This document shows, piece by piece, positions 17,726 to 27,174 of a stretch of 51,650 nucleotides of DNA (within the stretch, counting starts at the first letter, position 1; each line of letters begins with the position of its first letter). The notes beneath the pieces are model-generated. The model saw nothing but the letters and a program-made list of their open reading frames with translations. It searched no databases and was not told the DNA's origin. Location: the NCBI GenBank assembly GCA_021107945.1, contig JAIORV010000143.1:1-51650 (forward strand). Reading direction: 5' to 3'. The translations under genes and the position numbers were made by a program. Source of the DNA: Vulcanimicrobiota bacterium (GTDB taxonomy: Bacteria > Vulcanimicrobiota > JAJTBE01).

Positions 17726-18062
17726 GATTTATACCCCCTAAAATTGAGAATTTGATTTTCATACTTACGGGTGACTTTCTATGGTTAATGATAGCATATT
17801 ATCAGGATTTTATCAGGAAACTTCATGAATTTTCACTGATCTTGCCACCCGGATTTACTTCTATATACAGTATTGGAAATAAAATTATTCCCGATAATAT
17901 CAAATATTTACTGATCCCTTTCCATTTCCCGTTTCCCCCTTCCCTTTTCCCACCTCCATATTAATGGTATATCAAGGCATGATAGAAATTTAAGAAGGAT
18001 TTTATTAAACTTATAATGAAGAGTCCGGCGGAAAAATAAAGTAAAATCAACTCAAGAGGTAC
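17726..18062. other. Divergent gap between the vWA gene and the activase gene
   Basis: 337 bases with no supported gene. 17918-17958 is a 'cccgtttcccccttcccttttccc' tract of the kind seen at 6.1 kb. The rest is AT-rich and presumably holds promoters for both flanking genes, but no pair of boxes stood out. Confidence 0.4.
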
Positions 18063-21000
18063 ATGATGAAAAAAGTTGGAATTGATATAGGATCAGACAC
18101 AATTAAAACTGTAATTTTAAACGGCAAGAACGACAAGGACGGCATGGGAATCGAAAAACTGGAACCGATAAAAATTTTCGGAAGACCACTGGACAAGCTT
18201 AAAAATATTCTTCTCACCTTAAAAGATAAAAACGGTAAAAAGAACGGTAAAATTCTTTTGAGTCTTACCGGATCCGGAGCATCAAAAGTATCAACAGCGT
18301 TAGACATAAAGCCCCTGAATGAAATCGATGCAATTTCCGCGTCAATGGAGTTATTGGATCCTGATGTCGGGCATGTCATTGAAATAGGAGCGGAGACACA
18401 AAAATACCTCTCGTTTTTCAGAGACGAGAAAACCGATGAAAGACTTCTGGAGGATGTCGTACCCGGTGGAAAATGCGCCGGTGGAACAGGATCATTTCTG
18501 GAATATATGCACAAGCGATTGAAATATGAATCCATGGATGATTTTATCGAGACCGGCTTGAAAGTCAAGGATCCAGCTTCCATATCGGGAAGGTGCGCTG
18601 TATTCGCCGAATCGGATATTGTTCACCATTACCAGAAAGGCACTTCGAGAGACCGCATTGTTGCCGGAATTCACCAAGCAGTGGCAAGGAGCTATAAATC
18701 ACTTGTTCACAAAAGCGGCAAGCCAAAGAAGAAAATCGCCATGGTGGGTGGTGTTGCAAGAAACAAGTGTATCATCCGGTACCTTGTGAAAGAGCTGGAG
18801 CTTGATAATGATCAGATATTTGTCCCGGAGGATGCGGTTCATATGGCGGCGATAGGTGCCGCGATGAGAGCGAAGAATATTGTATATATAGATGAAATCA
18901 TAGAAAAGATCGATGAATCCATACATGCTCCGTTTGAATATGATTACATGGATCCCATAAAGCTAAACAAATCAATAATAATGAAGCAGGAATCTGACGC
19001 AAATATAAAAGAGGCAACTGTTCTCCTTGCCGCGATTGGAGTTGATATAGGCTCGGTATCTACAAAAGCGGCGATGATTACAAGGATTAACGGTGAATTC
19101 AAGGTCCTTGCAAGCTACTACAGGCGAACCGAGGGAAATCCCATTGAAGCCGTCAAGGACACTCTCACTCACATAAGAGACATATTGAAAGAAAACAATA
19201 TCAAGATCGAGAAAGTAGTTGCTTCAACAACCGGATCGGGAAGATACCTTACCGGCTACTTCATCGGGGCGAACGAAATAAAGGATGAGATCACTTCGCA
19301 GGCATTTGGCGTATCAACGTTCATCAAAGACAAAGATATTACCGTTATAGAAATAGGTGGGCAGGACTCCAAATTCCTGAAATTACGCGACGGTTTCATT
19401 TATGATTTTGAGATGAACTGGGCATGCGCCGCCGGGACAGGTGCGTTAATCGAAAAGCACGCCAAAAACATGGATATTGATATAACTGAGTTCGGGGGTT
19501 ATGCCCTCAATGGCGACAAACCTCCAATAATCAACTCCACATGCGCCGTATTCTCGGAGGCGGCGTTGATGTACTTCCAGCAAAATAATATCAGCATAGA
19601 AAACCTCTGTGCAGGCGCATGTATTTCATCGGCAAGAAACTATATCATCAAAGTGGTAAGAAACAGGCAAATCGGTGAAAAGGTGGCATTCCAGGGAGCG
19701 GTGGCGTTTAATAAAGGAATGGTGGGAGCATTCGAGACTATACTCGACAGACCGATTGTTGTTCCCCCATACCCCCATCTCACGGGAGCTATAGGCTGTG
19801 CAAGAGTCGCATACGAAGAAGAGGAGAGAAAACCGGGAGATTCCAAATTCAGAGGATTCGATGAAATTCTGAAAACCGGATACAAGCTCACATCATTTAT
19901 ATGCAAGCACTGCGGAAATGAATGTAGTGTAAACCGTTTTGTCGTAGGAAAGGACGTATTCTTCCAGGGAGACCGATGCGACAGATACAGCGGGGCACAT
20001 AAAAAGAACCTGGGCAAGCACCTGCCGGATCTTTTCAAAGAGAGAGAAGACCTGATGTTTAATATTTACCGGAAGAAACCCTCTGCGGAAGCAATAACAA
20101 TAGGGTATCCCCAGGGATTGCTCTTTAATGAATATTACCCGCTTTTTAATACATTTTTCAGGGAGCTTGGCTTTAATGTCAAAACGACTGAAGCCACAAA
20201 CAAGAAGATCATCAGGAAAGGAATAGAAAATACAGTAGCGGAGCCCTGTTTCCCCATAAAAGTCGCTCATGGACATGTCGCAGATTTGGCGGAAGAAGGA
20301 GCTGATTTTATATTTATGCCTTCAATCATCACTGCCGAAAAACCTCTGGGCAAATTCGAGCTATGCACTATTTGCCCATATGTGCAGTCCGCACCTGATG
20401 TGATTCGTGCCGCTGTCGAGATGGATAGAAAGGGAATAAAAATTCTCAACCCCGTTATATATATGGACAGGGGACTTCCACATATCGAGCGAAAGATGAT
20501 TGAAACAGTAAAGGAGCTTGGCAAATCCGAAAAAGAGATCGAGGCCGCCCTTAAAAAAGGATTTGAAGTACTTGAAAAATTCAGGGAAAAAATACGGAAA
20601 AGAGGAAAGGAGATTCTGGAGAACCTTAAAGATGATGAAATTGCATTTGCCATAATCGCAAGACCTTATGCCCTCTATGATGCAGGTATCAATATGAATG
20701 TCGCAAAAAAGGTTCAGGACGAGGGATTTCTTGCAATACCTTACGATTTCTTACCCCTGGACGACCCGGCAAATGATGTATCAGACGTCTGGCCCAACAT
20801 CTATCCCGCACAGGGGCAGAAAAAAGTTGCCTCCGCAAGGTTCATAAAGAATCATCCCAATGTACACGCTCTTGTCGTCACATACTTCGGATGCGGACCC
20901 GACGCATTCCTTGATCAGATGTTCCACGAGGAACTTAACGGTCCTTATCTCACAATGCAGATTGATGAACACACATCGGACACTGGAATACTGACACGAA

Positions 21001-22367
21001 TTCAGGCTTACCTTGCATCGGTTAGAGGCGGCAGGACATCGCTGAAAGAGAAGAGAATCCATACAAATGCCGTAGGGTTGGAGGATGTAAAAGGAAAGAA
21101 GCTCTGGATTCCATATATGAATGAGGGAGCCAGGCTACTTGCTGGGGCATTGCGCGCCCATGGCGTGGATTCCGATGTTACTCCGAGATCGGGAGACCCC
21201 GGACTGACACTCGCAAGGAACAGTATATCAGGCGATGTATGTATTCCCATGCTCTATACCACGCAGGATATGCTCCACAGGGCAACCCAACCCGATTTTG
21301 ATCCTGAGAAAGAAGCCTTTTTCCAGGGAAAATCAGGAGGACCCTGCCGTTTCGGGATGTACTATATGATAGAAAAACTTCTCCTGGATCATCATATCGG
21401 TGATGAAAATCAGAAAATTGACCTCGTAACCCTTGGAAACAGGAACACTCATGGAGGACTGGGACTGTCATTTCTTATTATGTTGTTTGATTCTCTTCTT
21501 GCACACGATATGCTTGAGAAGTTGTTACATCATGTACGTCCATACGAGGTGAAAAAAGGTGAGAGCGACAGGATTTTCATCAAATATATTAATGAGATTA
21601 TCGAGAAAATGCAGAATCCCAAAAATAAAGTTAATACTCCCTGGAAAATAGCAAGCACTGCCGCCGGTGGAGAGTTGGGATGGCTCAAGGACATACTCAC
21701 AAATGCAATGCATGAATTCCAGCAAGTTGAGAAGAGAGACGAAATAAGACCACTTGTCGGAGTTGTGGGTGAATTCTTCGTCAGGCTTCATGAGCCCGCG
21801 AATCAGAACCTTATCAGATCCCTGGAAGATATGAACTGCGAGATCTGGCTCGCTCCTCAGACGGAGTTCTTCGGGTATTCAAATTATATCACAGGAGTAC
21901 ATGCAGAGGATCAATGGAAAGACGAACACAAGCTCAAATGGTGGAAAGAGGCACAGGCAAAGAAATTCCTCAACAAAATAGTTGTCACACATGAACATAA
22001 GCTTTTCGATGTAATTAAGTCATATATGCCGGACTTTGACGAGATAACTTCCGATCAGGTTGTAGGGCTTGGCGCCCAATATGTAACACCTTTCTTTGGT
22101 GGAGAAGCTATATTGAGCCTGGGTAAATCGGAGGATTTCGCAAGGAGAAACCTTGATGGCATAGTAAGCGTGGGTCCGTTTAATTGCATGCCCTCGCTGG
22201 TTGTATCTGCCCTTTCCCGTGAGTTGAGACGCAAGTTTAACAAGATCCCATATCTTAACATCGACTTCGACGGGTTCGAGGATAATACAAGGGAGCAGAG
22301 AATGTCCGCATTTATCTCTCAGGTGAAAGAGAGATGCAGATTCAGGATTCAGAAGGTGGAGGTTTAA
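18063..22367 (+). CDS. Giant fused BcrAD/BadFG-type activase with DUF2229 domains
   Basis: A 1434-residue protein. Two ASKHA ATPase/activase domains lie in tandem: residues 1-275 (VGIDIGSDT, GKCAGGTGSF with C138, SGRCAVF with C178) and 325-600 (VGVDIGSVSTKA, IGGQDSKF, NWACAAGTG with C455, INSTCAVFSE with C494). In HgdC-type activases, two such cysteines per subunit hold the bridging [4Fe-4S] cluster that pumps electrons into a 2-hydroxyacyl-CoA dehydratase. Residues about 615-660 hold CKHCGNEC. Residues about 680-1000 match DUF2229 (YPQGLLFNEYYPLFNTFF, AEPCFPIKVAHGH). The C-terminal 400 residues are a second DUF2229/activase-related block (SISGDVCIPMLYTTQDML). No dehydratase alpha/beta genes are near. 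GAGGT precedes ATGATG. Confidence 0.9.
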   Translation: MMKKVGIDIGSDTIKTVILNGKNDKDGMGIEKLEPIKIFGRPLDKLKNILLTLKDKNGKKNGKILLSLTGSGASKVSTALDIKPLNEIDAISASMELLDPDVGHVIEIGAETQKYLSFFRDEKTDERLLEDVVPGGKCAGGTGSFLEYMHKRLKYESMDDFIETGLKVKDPASISGRCAVFAESDIVHHYQKGTSRDRIVAGIHQAVARSYKSLVHKSGKPKKKIAMVGGVARNKCIIRYLVKELELDNDQIFVPEDAVHMAAIGAAMRAKNIVYIDEIIEKIDESIHAPFEYDYMDPIKLNKSIIMKQESDANIKEATVLLAAIGVDIGSVSTKAAMITRINGEFKVLASYYRRTEGNPIEAVKDTLTHIRDILKENNIKIEKVVASTTGSGRYLTGYFIGANEIKDEITSQAFGVSTFIKDKDITVIEIGGQDSKFLKLRDGFIYDFEMNWACAAGTGALIEKHAKNMDIDITEFGGYALNGDKPPIINSTCAVFSEAALMYFQQNNISIENLCAGACISSARNYIIKVVRNRQIGEKVAFQGAVAFNKGMVGAFETILDRPIVVPPYPHLTGAIGCARVAYEEEERKPGDSKFRGFDEILKTGYKLTSFICKHCGNECSVNRFVVGKDVFFQGDRCDRYSGAHKKNLGKHLPDLFKEREDLMFNIYRKKPSAEAITIGYPQGLLFNEYYPLFNTFFRELGFNVKTTEATNKKIIRKGIENTVAEPCFPIKVAHGHVADLAEEGADFIFMPSIITAEKPLGKFELCTICPYVQSAPDVIRAAVEMDRKGIKILNPVIYMDRGLPHIERKMIETVKELGKSEKEIEAALKKGFEVLEKFREKIRKRGKEILENLKDDEIAFAIIARPYALYDAGINMNVAKKVQDEGFLAIPYDFLPLDDPANDVSDVWPNIYPAQGQKKVASARFIKNHPNVHALVVTYFGCGPDAFLDQMFHEELNGPYLTMQIDEHTSDTGILTRIQAYLASVRGGRTSLKEKRIHTNAVGLEDVKGKKLWIPYMNEGARLLAGALRAHGVDSDVTPRSGDPGLTLARNSISGDVCIPMLYTTQDMLHRATQPDFDPEKEAFFQGKSGGPCRFGMYYMIEKLLLDHHIGDENQKIDLVTLGNRNTHGGLGLSFLIMLFDSLLAHDMLEKLLHHVRPYEVKKGESDRIFIKYINEIIEKMQNPKNKVNTPWKIASTAAGGELGWLKDILTNAMHEFQQVEKRDEIRPLVGVVGEFFVRLHEPANQNLIRSLEDMNCEIWLAPQTEFFGYSNYITGVHAEDQWKDEHKLKWWKEAQAKKFLNKIVVTHEHKLFDVIKSYMPDFDEITSDQVVGLGAQYVTPFFGGEAILSLGKSEDFARRNLDGIVSVGPFNCMPSLVVSALSRELRRKFNKIPYLNIDFDGFEDNTREQRMSAFISQVKERCRFRIQKVEV

Positions 22368-22618
22368 AACATAGGAAATAGAGGCTGGGGGTCGGATCCC
22401 GTTTATATTTACCACAGAGAACACAGAGGACACGGAGTTTTTAATTTCAAATTTTTCGTGAGCTTCGTGTCTTCGTAGTAAACAAATACTTCCGTTATCC
22501 GTTTATCGGGACGAGGACGTCCCTCCTACATATCTGACCTCTGACTTACGATCTCCGCTATCCTTATTTCCTCATTTCCTCAGCGGCAAAAAAATCCTTA
22601 TCTCCTAATTCCTAATCC
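22368..22618. repeat. Repeat-filled gap with a GTAG hairpin
   Basis: 22410-22438 and 22454-22484 form an inverted pair of 'accacagagaacacagagg' and 'cttcgtgtcttcgtagt' relics. 22507-22529 is a GTAG hairpin on the minus strand (GTAGGAGGGACGTCC...). A mixture of short 'tccttatttcc' words follows. No gene was seen. Confidence 0.5.
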
Positions 22619-23569
22619 CTAATCCCATAAATATTTATCCAGCGGAATCACATATATCCCAACATCGCCCCAGGTGTATTCTTTGCCCGTCGCCCTGAAA
22701 GGGATTCCATGTTTTAGTGCCATATCCCCTTTTTTGCCGGACTCTCCCCAGCAACCTACCCTCAGGTTTTTCCTGCCGGAGAGCGGTGACGGGATAATGC
22801 CAAGCTTCTTTCTTTTTTTACGCATTTCATCCGTAATTTTTGTTTTTTTATACTTATTTGAGAGAGGAGTAAAGTCTTTGTCGGCGCGCTCGTTAATCAT
22901 CCTGTATGGTTTATATTTTGAGCCTGCAACAGGAATGTAATACTGAATACAGCCATAGGTCTTCTTTGGCTCAAGGGGAATTCCGCCCTCGACGATATTT
23001 TTACGCTCCCTGACCCTCCCGCTGTAATAATAATCTCCGTCTTTCTTACCCGCAGGCTCCTCCCTTATAAACATCCAGGGGTCGTTGGGATTAGTGAAAA
23101 CCGGGTGATATTCGTCAGGACGAAAAATAACAGCGTCATATCCAAGTTCTTTCATAAACCTGTTGGCGCCCCTTGCATACTTGTTATAATGCTCCGCTTC
23201 ATCGACATTTTGGATCAGCAGGTTATCCCTTGCATATTCCCTGAATATCTTCATGTTTCCAGGTCTCCCGGCATCGAACACATCTCCGATATCCACAACT
23301 CCAAGCATAAATTTATCGCCATATTGGGCGGATGAGAATATATTAAACTCATCAAATTCTTTTACTATATCCTCCACATCACAGAGCATCTGCTTTACCA
23401 ATTGTGGCGGGTAATATTCGTTCAGAATCCTGTCTCTTGTTTCCCTGGAGAAATCCGCGGAAAATGAAGGCGCGACGAGACCGATGAACAATAAAATCGA
23501 AATCAAGATTAAAAGTATTTCTTTCCCGATTGCTTTACCGGTGATATTGATTTTTAAATTGTTTTTCAT
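22619..23569 (-). CDS. Hypothetical exported protein
   Basis: A 316-residue protein of unknown family. Residues 1-38 are a long signal peptide (charged start, hydrophobic run ILLILISILLFIGLVAPSFSA). The mature part is rich in Tyr, Asp and Lys and has no Cys pair or evident catalytic motif; segments such as YDAVIFRPDEYHPVF, YGCIQYYIPVAG and VGCWGESGKKGD stand out. It is likely a soluble envelope protein. AGGT lies eight bases before the ATG (GGCAGGTCAATAAC). It is a single gene between two repeat-bearing gaps. Confidence 0.6.
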   Translation of the reverse strand: MKNNLKINITGKAIGKEILLILISILLFIGLVAPSFSADFSRETRDRILNEYYPPQLVKQMLCDVEDIVKEFDEFNIFSSAQYGDKFMLGVVDIGDVFDAGRPGNMKIFREYARDNLLIQNVDEAEHYNKYARGANRFMKELGYDAVIFRPDEYHPVFTNPNDPWMFIREEPAGKKDGDYYYSGRVRERKNIVEGGIPLEPKKTYGCIQYYIPVAGSKYKPYRMINERADKDFTPLSNKYKKTKITDEMRKKRKKLGIIPSPLSGRKNLRVGCWGESGKKGDMALKHGIPFRATGKEYTWGDVGIYVIPLDKYLWD

Positions 23570-23757
23570 GTTATTGACCTGCCTTTCTATTGGATAATTA
23601 TATTGACATTCTCATTATTACGGATTAAAATTAGTTTGAGGTTTTATTCCCGTGTTGGAGTTCACCCACAGCTTTGGCTACAGAAGGTTGAAAGTGAAGT
23701 ACTCCTTCTTGACTACTTCCAAAAAAGTGTGGAAATACGGGAAGCCTGCAGCCCCTG

Positions 23758-23786
23758 AAATAAGCCCATTTTTATGGGTTTATTTT
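23758..23786 (+). terminator. Hairpin with T-rich tail before hicAB
   Basis: AATAAGCCCAT and ATGGGTTTATT pair (one G-T wobble) around TTTT, followed by 'ttattttgctc'. It could stop readthrough into the hicAB promoter. No plus-strand gene was seen just upstream; the 23570-23757 stretch holds nothing recognisable. Confidence 0.5.
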
Positions 23787-23821
23787 ATTTTGCTCTTAAG
23801 AATGTAAAAACCCTTTTTTAT

Positions 23822-23850
23822 TTGATTACACACAAAATATTGTGTATAAT
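23822..23850 (+). promoter_or_regulatory. hicAB promoter with overlapping palindrome
   Basis: TTGATT (23822-23827), 17 bases, and TATAAT (23845-23850). The spacer holds the inverted repeat ACACAA-AATA-TTGTGT (about 23829-23844), well placed for repression by the HicB helix-turn-helix domain. hicA starts 24 bases after the -10 box. Confidence 0.65.
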
Positions 23851-23873
23851 ATTATTAGAAAGTGATAGATTAA

Positions 23874-24053
23874 ATGACTGGTAAGCAAATAATAAAACTT
23901 TATAGGAAACATGGATGGACTGTAATAAGAATAAAAGGCGGACATTATACAATGAAAAAAGGTAATAATCAGACAACAATCCCTCACCATACGAAAGAAC
24001 TGGGTAAAGGAATTGAGAAGAAACTTATGAAGAAGCTTACGGAGGTGCAATAA
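23874..24053 (+). CDS. hicA: HicA-family toxin (59 aa)
   Basis: A 59-residue protein, MTGKQIIKLYRKHGWTVIRI, then KGGHYTMKKGNNQTTIPHH, then KELGKGIEKKLMKKL. This is the dsRBD-like HicA/YcfA fold: the first helix, the strand leading to the GGH histidine thought to be catalytic, and the closing helices. HicA is a ribosome-independent mRNA interferase. The length is normal for the family. The stop is two bases before the hicB ATG, so the genes are coupled. The ribosome site (GAAAGTGA) is weak, which suits a toxin made in lower amount than its antitoxin. Confidence 0.9.
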   Translation: MTGKQIIKLYRKHGWTVIRIKGGHYTMKKGNNQTTIPHHTKELGKGIEKKLMKKLTEVQ

Positions 24054-24055
24054 AG

Positions 24056-24472
24056 ATGGAGTTCCCTGCAATATTGCATAGAGATGAAGATGTATTTTGG
24101 ATAGAATTCCCTGATCTTGAAACCTGTGTTACCCAGGGAGAAAATATGGAAGAATTAACAAAGAACAGTAAAGGAGCACTTTCCTGCCACCTGGAAGCAA
24201 TGATTGAGGCGGAAATGGAGATCCCCGCTCCATCCGATTTACATGGTGAGAATATCATTTACATAACCGTTCCTCCTGAAACCGCCGTTTCGATAATCAT
24301 TCGCAAAGAAAGAAAAAATCAGGGATTAAGCCAAGGTGATGTTGCCGGTAGAATGAAAACATCTTATCGAACCATCCAGCAGATTGAAAGAGCAAAAAGC
24401 AGTCCTTCCATAAAGACTCTTGCCAGGATAGCAAAAGCGCTTGGTAAAAAATTGATAATTGATATGATATAA
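24056..24472 (+). CDS. hicB: HicB antitoxin with C-terminal HTH
   Basis: A 138-residue protein. Residues 1-70 are the HicB/UPF0150 fold (FPAILHRDEDVFWIEFPDLE, CVTQGENMEEL). Residues about 78-136 are an Xre-type helix-turn-helix (KERKNQGLSQGDVAGRMKTS, YRTIQQIERAKSSPS, LARIAKALGKKL). It blocks HicA and should bind the palindrome in the hicAB promoter, repressing the pair. GGAGGTG lies within the hicA end, nine bases before the ATG, a stronger site than that of hicA. Confidence 0.93.
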   Translation: MEFPAILHRDEDVFWIEFPDLETCVTQGENMEELTKNSKGALSCHLEAMIEAEMEIPAPSDLHGENIIYITVPPETAVSIIIRKERKNQGLSQGDVAGRMKTSYRTIQQIERAKSSPSIKTLARIAKALGKKLIIDMI

Positions 24473-24614
24473 TTTACTTCATTTATAAATATTCACCGCA
24501 GAGGACGCAGAGCTTATCATGAATGAATTGAAAAAATAATACCAATTCGACATTAAAACTACTACTCTTCACGCTTTCTCTGTAAGGACACTGGAATTGA
24601 CAGATTTTTTCACT

Positions 24615-24929
24615 TTATCCAATGATCTTCAAAGAAGCATCTTCCGGACACCAGTATTTATGTTGATATTTTATCCTAAAATCTTCTATGAGCGGGTCTA
24701 TATATTGGCATTTCACTCTAACAGGTAAGTTGCTATTAAAGATTAAATAAATATTGGATGTGTCTCCACCTTTGGTTCCCCAGAAAACAAGCTTCTCCAT
24801 TTTATCAGTGTAGCAGACAAGTCTCATATTGTTATTATCAAGACTCTTTTTAGGGCGGCCTTCATCATAGCCCACAATATTAAATTCATCTTCAAAGACT
24901 TCTTCTGCATTCCTCAGCCAAAAACTCAT
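24615..24929 (-). CDS. Hypothetical small cytosolic protein
   Basis: A 104-residue protein starting at the ATG at 24929, eight bases after GAGGAAG. It has no signal peptide or membrane span. The sequence is acidic at the start (NAEEVFEDEFNIVGYDEG) and strand-rich later (LVFWGTKGGDTSNIYLIFN). I do not recognise a family. It lies 77 bases downstream of the S9 peptidase on the same strand and could share its transcript. Confidence 0.5.
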   Translation of the reverse strand: MSFWLRNAEEVFEDEFNIVGYDEGRPKKSLDNNNMRLVCYTDKMEKLVFWGTKGGDTSNIYLIFNSNLPVRVKCQYIDPLIEDFRIKYQHKYWCPEDASLKIIG

Positions 24930-25005
24930 AATGATCACTTCCTCGGATTTATTATTGAATAGATAGTCCTTTCCGACAAATTGCCAAATATCTCTTCATT
25001 TCCCC

Positions 25006-26934
25006 CTACTCATCCTCCCCCTTACAATACTTCTCCAGAAACTTATATGTCAGTTCATTGGATTCCTTTTCATTCTCTGGTTCATAGAAGCCATGTGGCT
25101 CGTCATTGAACCATTTTACTTTATAGAACTTGCCCTCGATTTTGAGTTTTTCTATCATCAGCTTGGACATAAGAGGCACAACGCGCATATCCTTCTTTCC
25201 ATGCTGAATCATTATGGGATCCTGTATGTTTTCCGTGAAATAGACCGGGGAGCCTCGCTTATAGACGGCCTTGTTCATCTCCGGGTCTCCCATTTCTCTT
25301 TTCAGGTCAAACCTTCCCGGGCGGTCCCCATGCTTGTAAGACTCGGCAATCTCCGAATCGCCGTACATTGCAATGCCGCAACTAAATACTCCCGGCGCAC
25401 GTGCCATACAGCACAGCGTCATATATCCGCCGTAAGATCCGCCGTATATCGCCACTTTTTTCGAATCAACAAGTCCCGTGGACGCAAGGTATCTCTTTGC
25501 ATCAACCAGGTCATACATGTCCTTGTTTCCCCATTGACCATCGTTTGCTTTCTGGAATTTCACGCCATATCCCGTGCTTCCCCTGATGTCAACGCCAAAC
25601 ACGACATATCCCTGTTGGGCGAGGTATGCAAGGAAGGGCCTCCATCTATACCCGAATTGCCAGGTGGGGCCGCCGTGAGAATATATTACCGCAGGATATT
25701 TCTTGTTTTTCTTCATTTTTTTGGGTTTGAGCAAATATCCGTGAACAGTGAGACCGTCCCTCGCCTTAAAGCTTACGTACTCAGGCTTGACAAAATCCGA
25801 GGATTTCAATCCCTGCACGAAAGAATCCGTCACCTGCCTTGCCCTGCTTCCGTCTGCTCTATATATCCAGAGGCAGGACGGCATTTGAGGCGAGCCGAAC
25901 TGGGCGATGATTTCTTTGCCGTCGGGAGTCCAGGATTCGATAAAATTGATTCCCTCATGATCTTTATCAATCCTTACGGGGTCTCCGCCGTTAACCGACA
26001 CTTTCATCAAATTTCGCTTTCCCTTGTTATCCCGAAGATAGCATATCCATTTGCCGTCCGGTGACCAGAACGGTGATTCATGCTCATAATTTCCCTTTGA
26101 AAGCTGAACAACATTGCCGCCGTTGGCATCCATTCTGTAGAGATGATCCCATCCTCCCCTATTCGAGATAAATGCGATGTATTTGCCGTCGGGAGACCAT
26201 TTCGGGGTGAAATCATAAGACTTATTCGCAGGAGTGAGTCTTACCGGGTTTCCTGCGTCAACAGGAAATTTATAAATGTTGGAGTTATATAAATCTTTCG
26301 TCGGCTCGGCAGAAGCTGCTATGTACTTGCCGTCTGGCGACCATGTCAGTCCGCCAAAATCATTGTTGATATTGATTACCCTCTTGAGTCCCTTTCCGTC
26401 AGGATTTATGGTCCATATCTGGTCCCATCCTTTCCTGCGGGAATAAAAGGCAATTTTCTTGCCGTCAGGAGACCACCGGGGTCTTTTCGCTCCTGCGCCA
26501 TGTGAAGTGATCTTCTTTGGGTTCCGTCCGTCGGCAGACATTACCCATATCTGCTTTTTCGAGACGCAAGCAATTTTCTTGCCGTCGGGAGACCATTTTG
26601 GGTCGGAAAACCCCTGCATCTGTCCCGTTATCTGTATGGGAGAGCTTCCGTCTTTATTCATCATATAAATCTGAGGAAATTCCCCCCTGCTGCAAACATA
26701 GAGAAGTTTGGTGCCGTCGGGTGACAGATCGTAATTATAATTGGGTTGGATTGAGACAATTCGATCTATTGTGATAGGCTCTGATTTCTTTAATTTCTTT
26801 TTATCCTTTATGTCTTTAGAAAATGCATGACAAGATAATATAAGAAACAAGGCGAAAAATAACACGATATTTTTCATGAATCTGTTTTTTAGTGATGAGT
26901 GGTTGGTGATAATTTTATTTCCAAAAATTAGCAT
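25006..26934 (-). CDS. S9 prolyl-oligopeptidase-family peptidase
   Basis: A 642-residue protein. Residues about 55-375 are a beta-propeller of TolB/DPP4-like repeats, each marked by WSPDGKKIA or a variant. Residues about 390-640 are the alpha/beta hydrolase domain with the triad S500 (GGSYGGY), D582 (GKKDMR) and H614 (DEPHGF). It is an exopeptidase or oligopeptidase cutting after Pro or Ala. It is exported: the signal segment MKNIVLFFALFLILSC begins at residue 20. Two starts are possible: ATG at 26934, preceded by AGGAGG at 12 bases, or ATG at 26877, giving a normal-length signal peptide but lacking a ribosome site. Confidence 0.93.
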   Translation of the reverse strand: MLIFGNKIITNHSSLKNRFMKNIVLFFALFLILSCHAFSKDIKDKKKLKKSEPITIDRIVSIQPNYNYDLSPDGTKLLYVCSRGEFPQIYMMNKDGSSPIQITGQMQGFSDPKWSPDGKKIACVSKKQIWVMSADGRNPKKITSHGAGAKRPRWSPDGKKIAFYSRRKGWDQIWTINPDGKGLKRVININNDFGGLTWSPDGKYIAASAEPTKDLYNSNIYKFPVDAGNPVRLTPANKSYDFTPKWSPDGKYIAFISNRGGWDHLYRMDANGGNVVQLSKGNYEHESPFWSPDGKWICYLRDNKGKRNLMKVSVNGGDPVRIDKDHEGINFIESWTPDGKEIIAQFGSPQMPSCLWIYRADGSRARQVTDSFVQGLKSSDFVKPEYVSFKARDGLTVHGYLLKPKKMKKNKKYPAVIYSHGGPTWQFGYRWRPFLAYLAQQGYVVFGVDIRGSTGYGVKFQKANDGQWGNKDMYDLVDAKRYLASTGLVDSKKVAIYGGSYGGYMTLCCMARAPGVFSCGIAMYGDSEIAESYKHGDRPGRFDLKREMGDPEMNKAVYKRGSPVYFTENIQDPIMIQHGKKDMRVVPLMSKLMIEKLKIEGKFYKVKWFNDEPHGFYEPENEKESNELTYKFLEKYCKGEDE

Positions 26935-27062
26935 ATTATTATGTATCCTCCTGATTTTTTATAATATAACCGGATCCCCTATTTCATTATCTATTCCCTG
27001 TATTCCTCCGAAAAAGCGTTGATTCATGGAGTGTTTTCATAATCCCCGATATTTGTATAAAC

Positions 27063-27107
27063 GTTAACATCCTGTTAACTGCATTTTTCAGAGAAATCGT
27101 CTATAAT
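27063..27107 (+). promoter_or_regulatory. Candidate activator site and -10 box before the glycine-zipper gene
   Basis: GTTAAC occurs twice, 27063-27068 and 27074-27079, 11 bases apart (one helical turn). TATAAT lies at 27102-27107 and no good -35 box is present. An 11-base direct repeat replacing the -35 box fits control by an OmpR/PhoB-type regulator, one of which is encoded at 9.1 kb. Confidence 0.35.
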
Positions 27108-27174
27108 ACATAATAACAAGTGAAGTTTTTCGAGGAAATATTAATAAATTAATTAATAATGGAGGAATATTAGA

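Noticed and set aside
25093-26064. 323-codon plus-strand frame opposite the S9 peptidase
   Set aside because: It lies wholly inside the well-supported minus-strand peptidase gene and has no family pattern.
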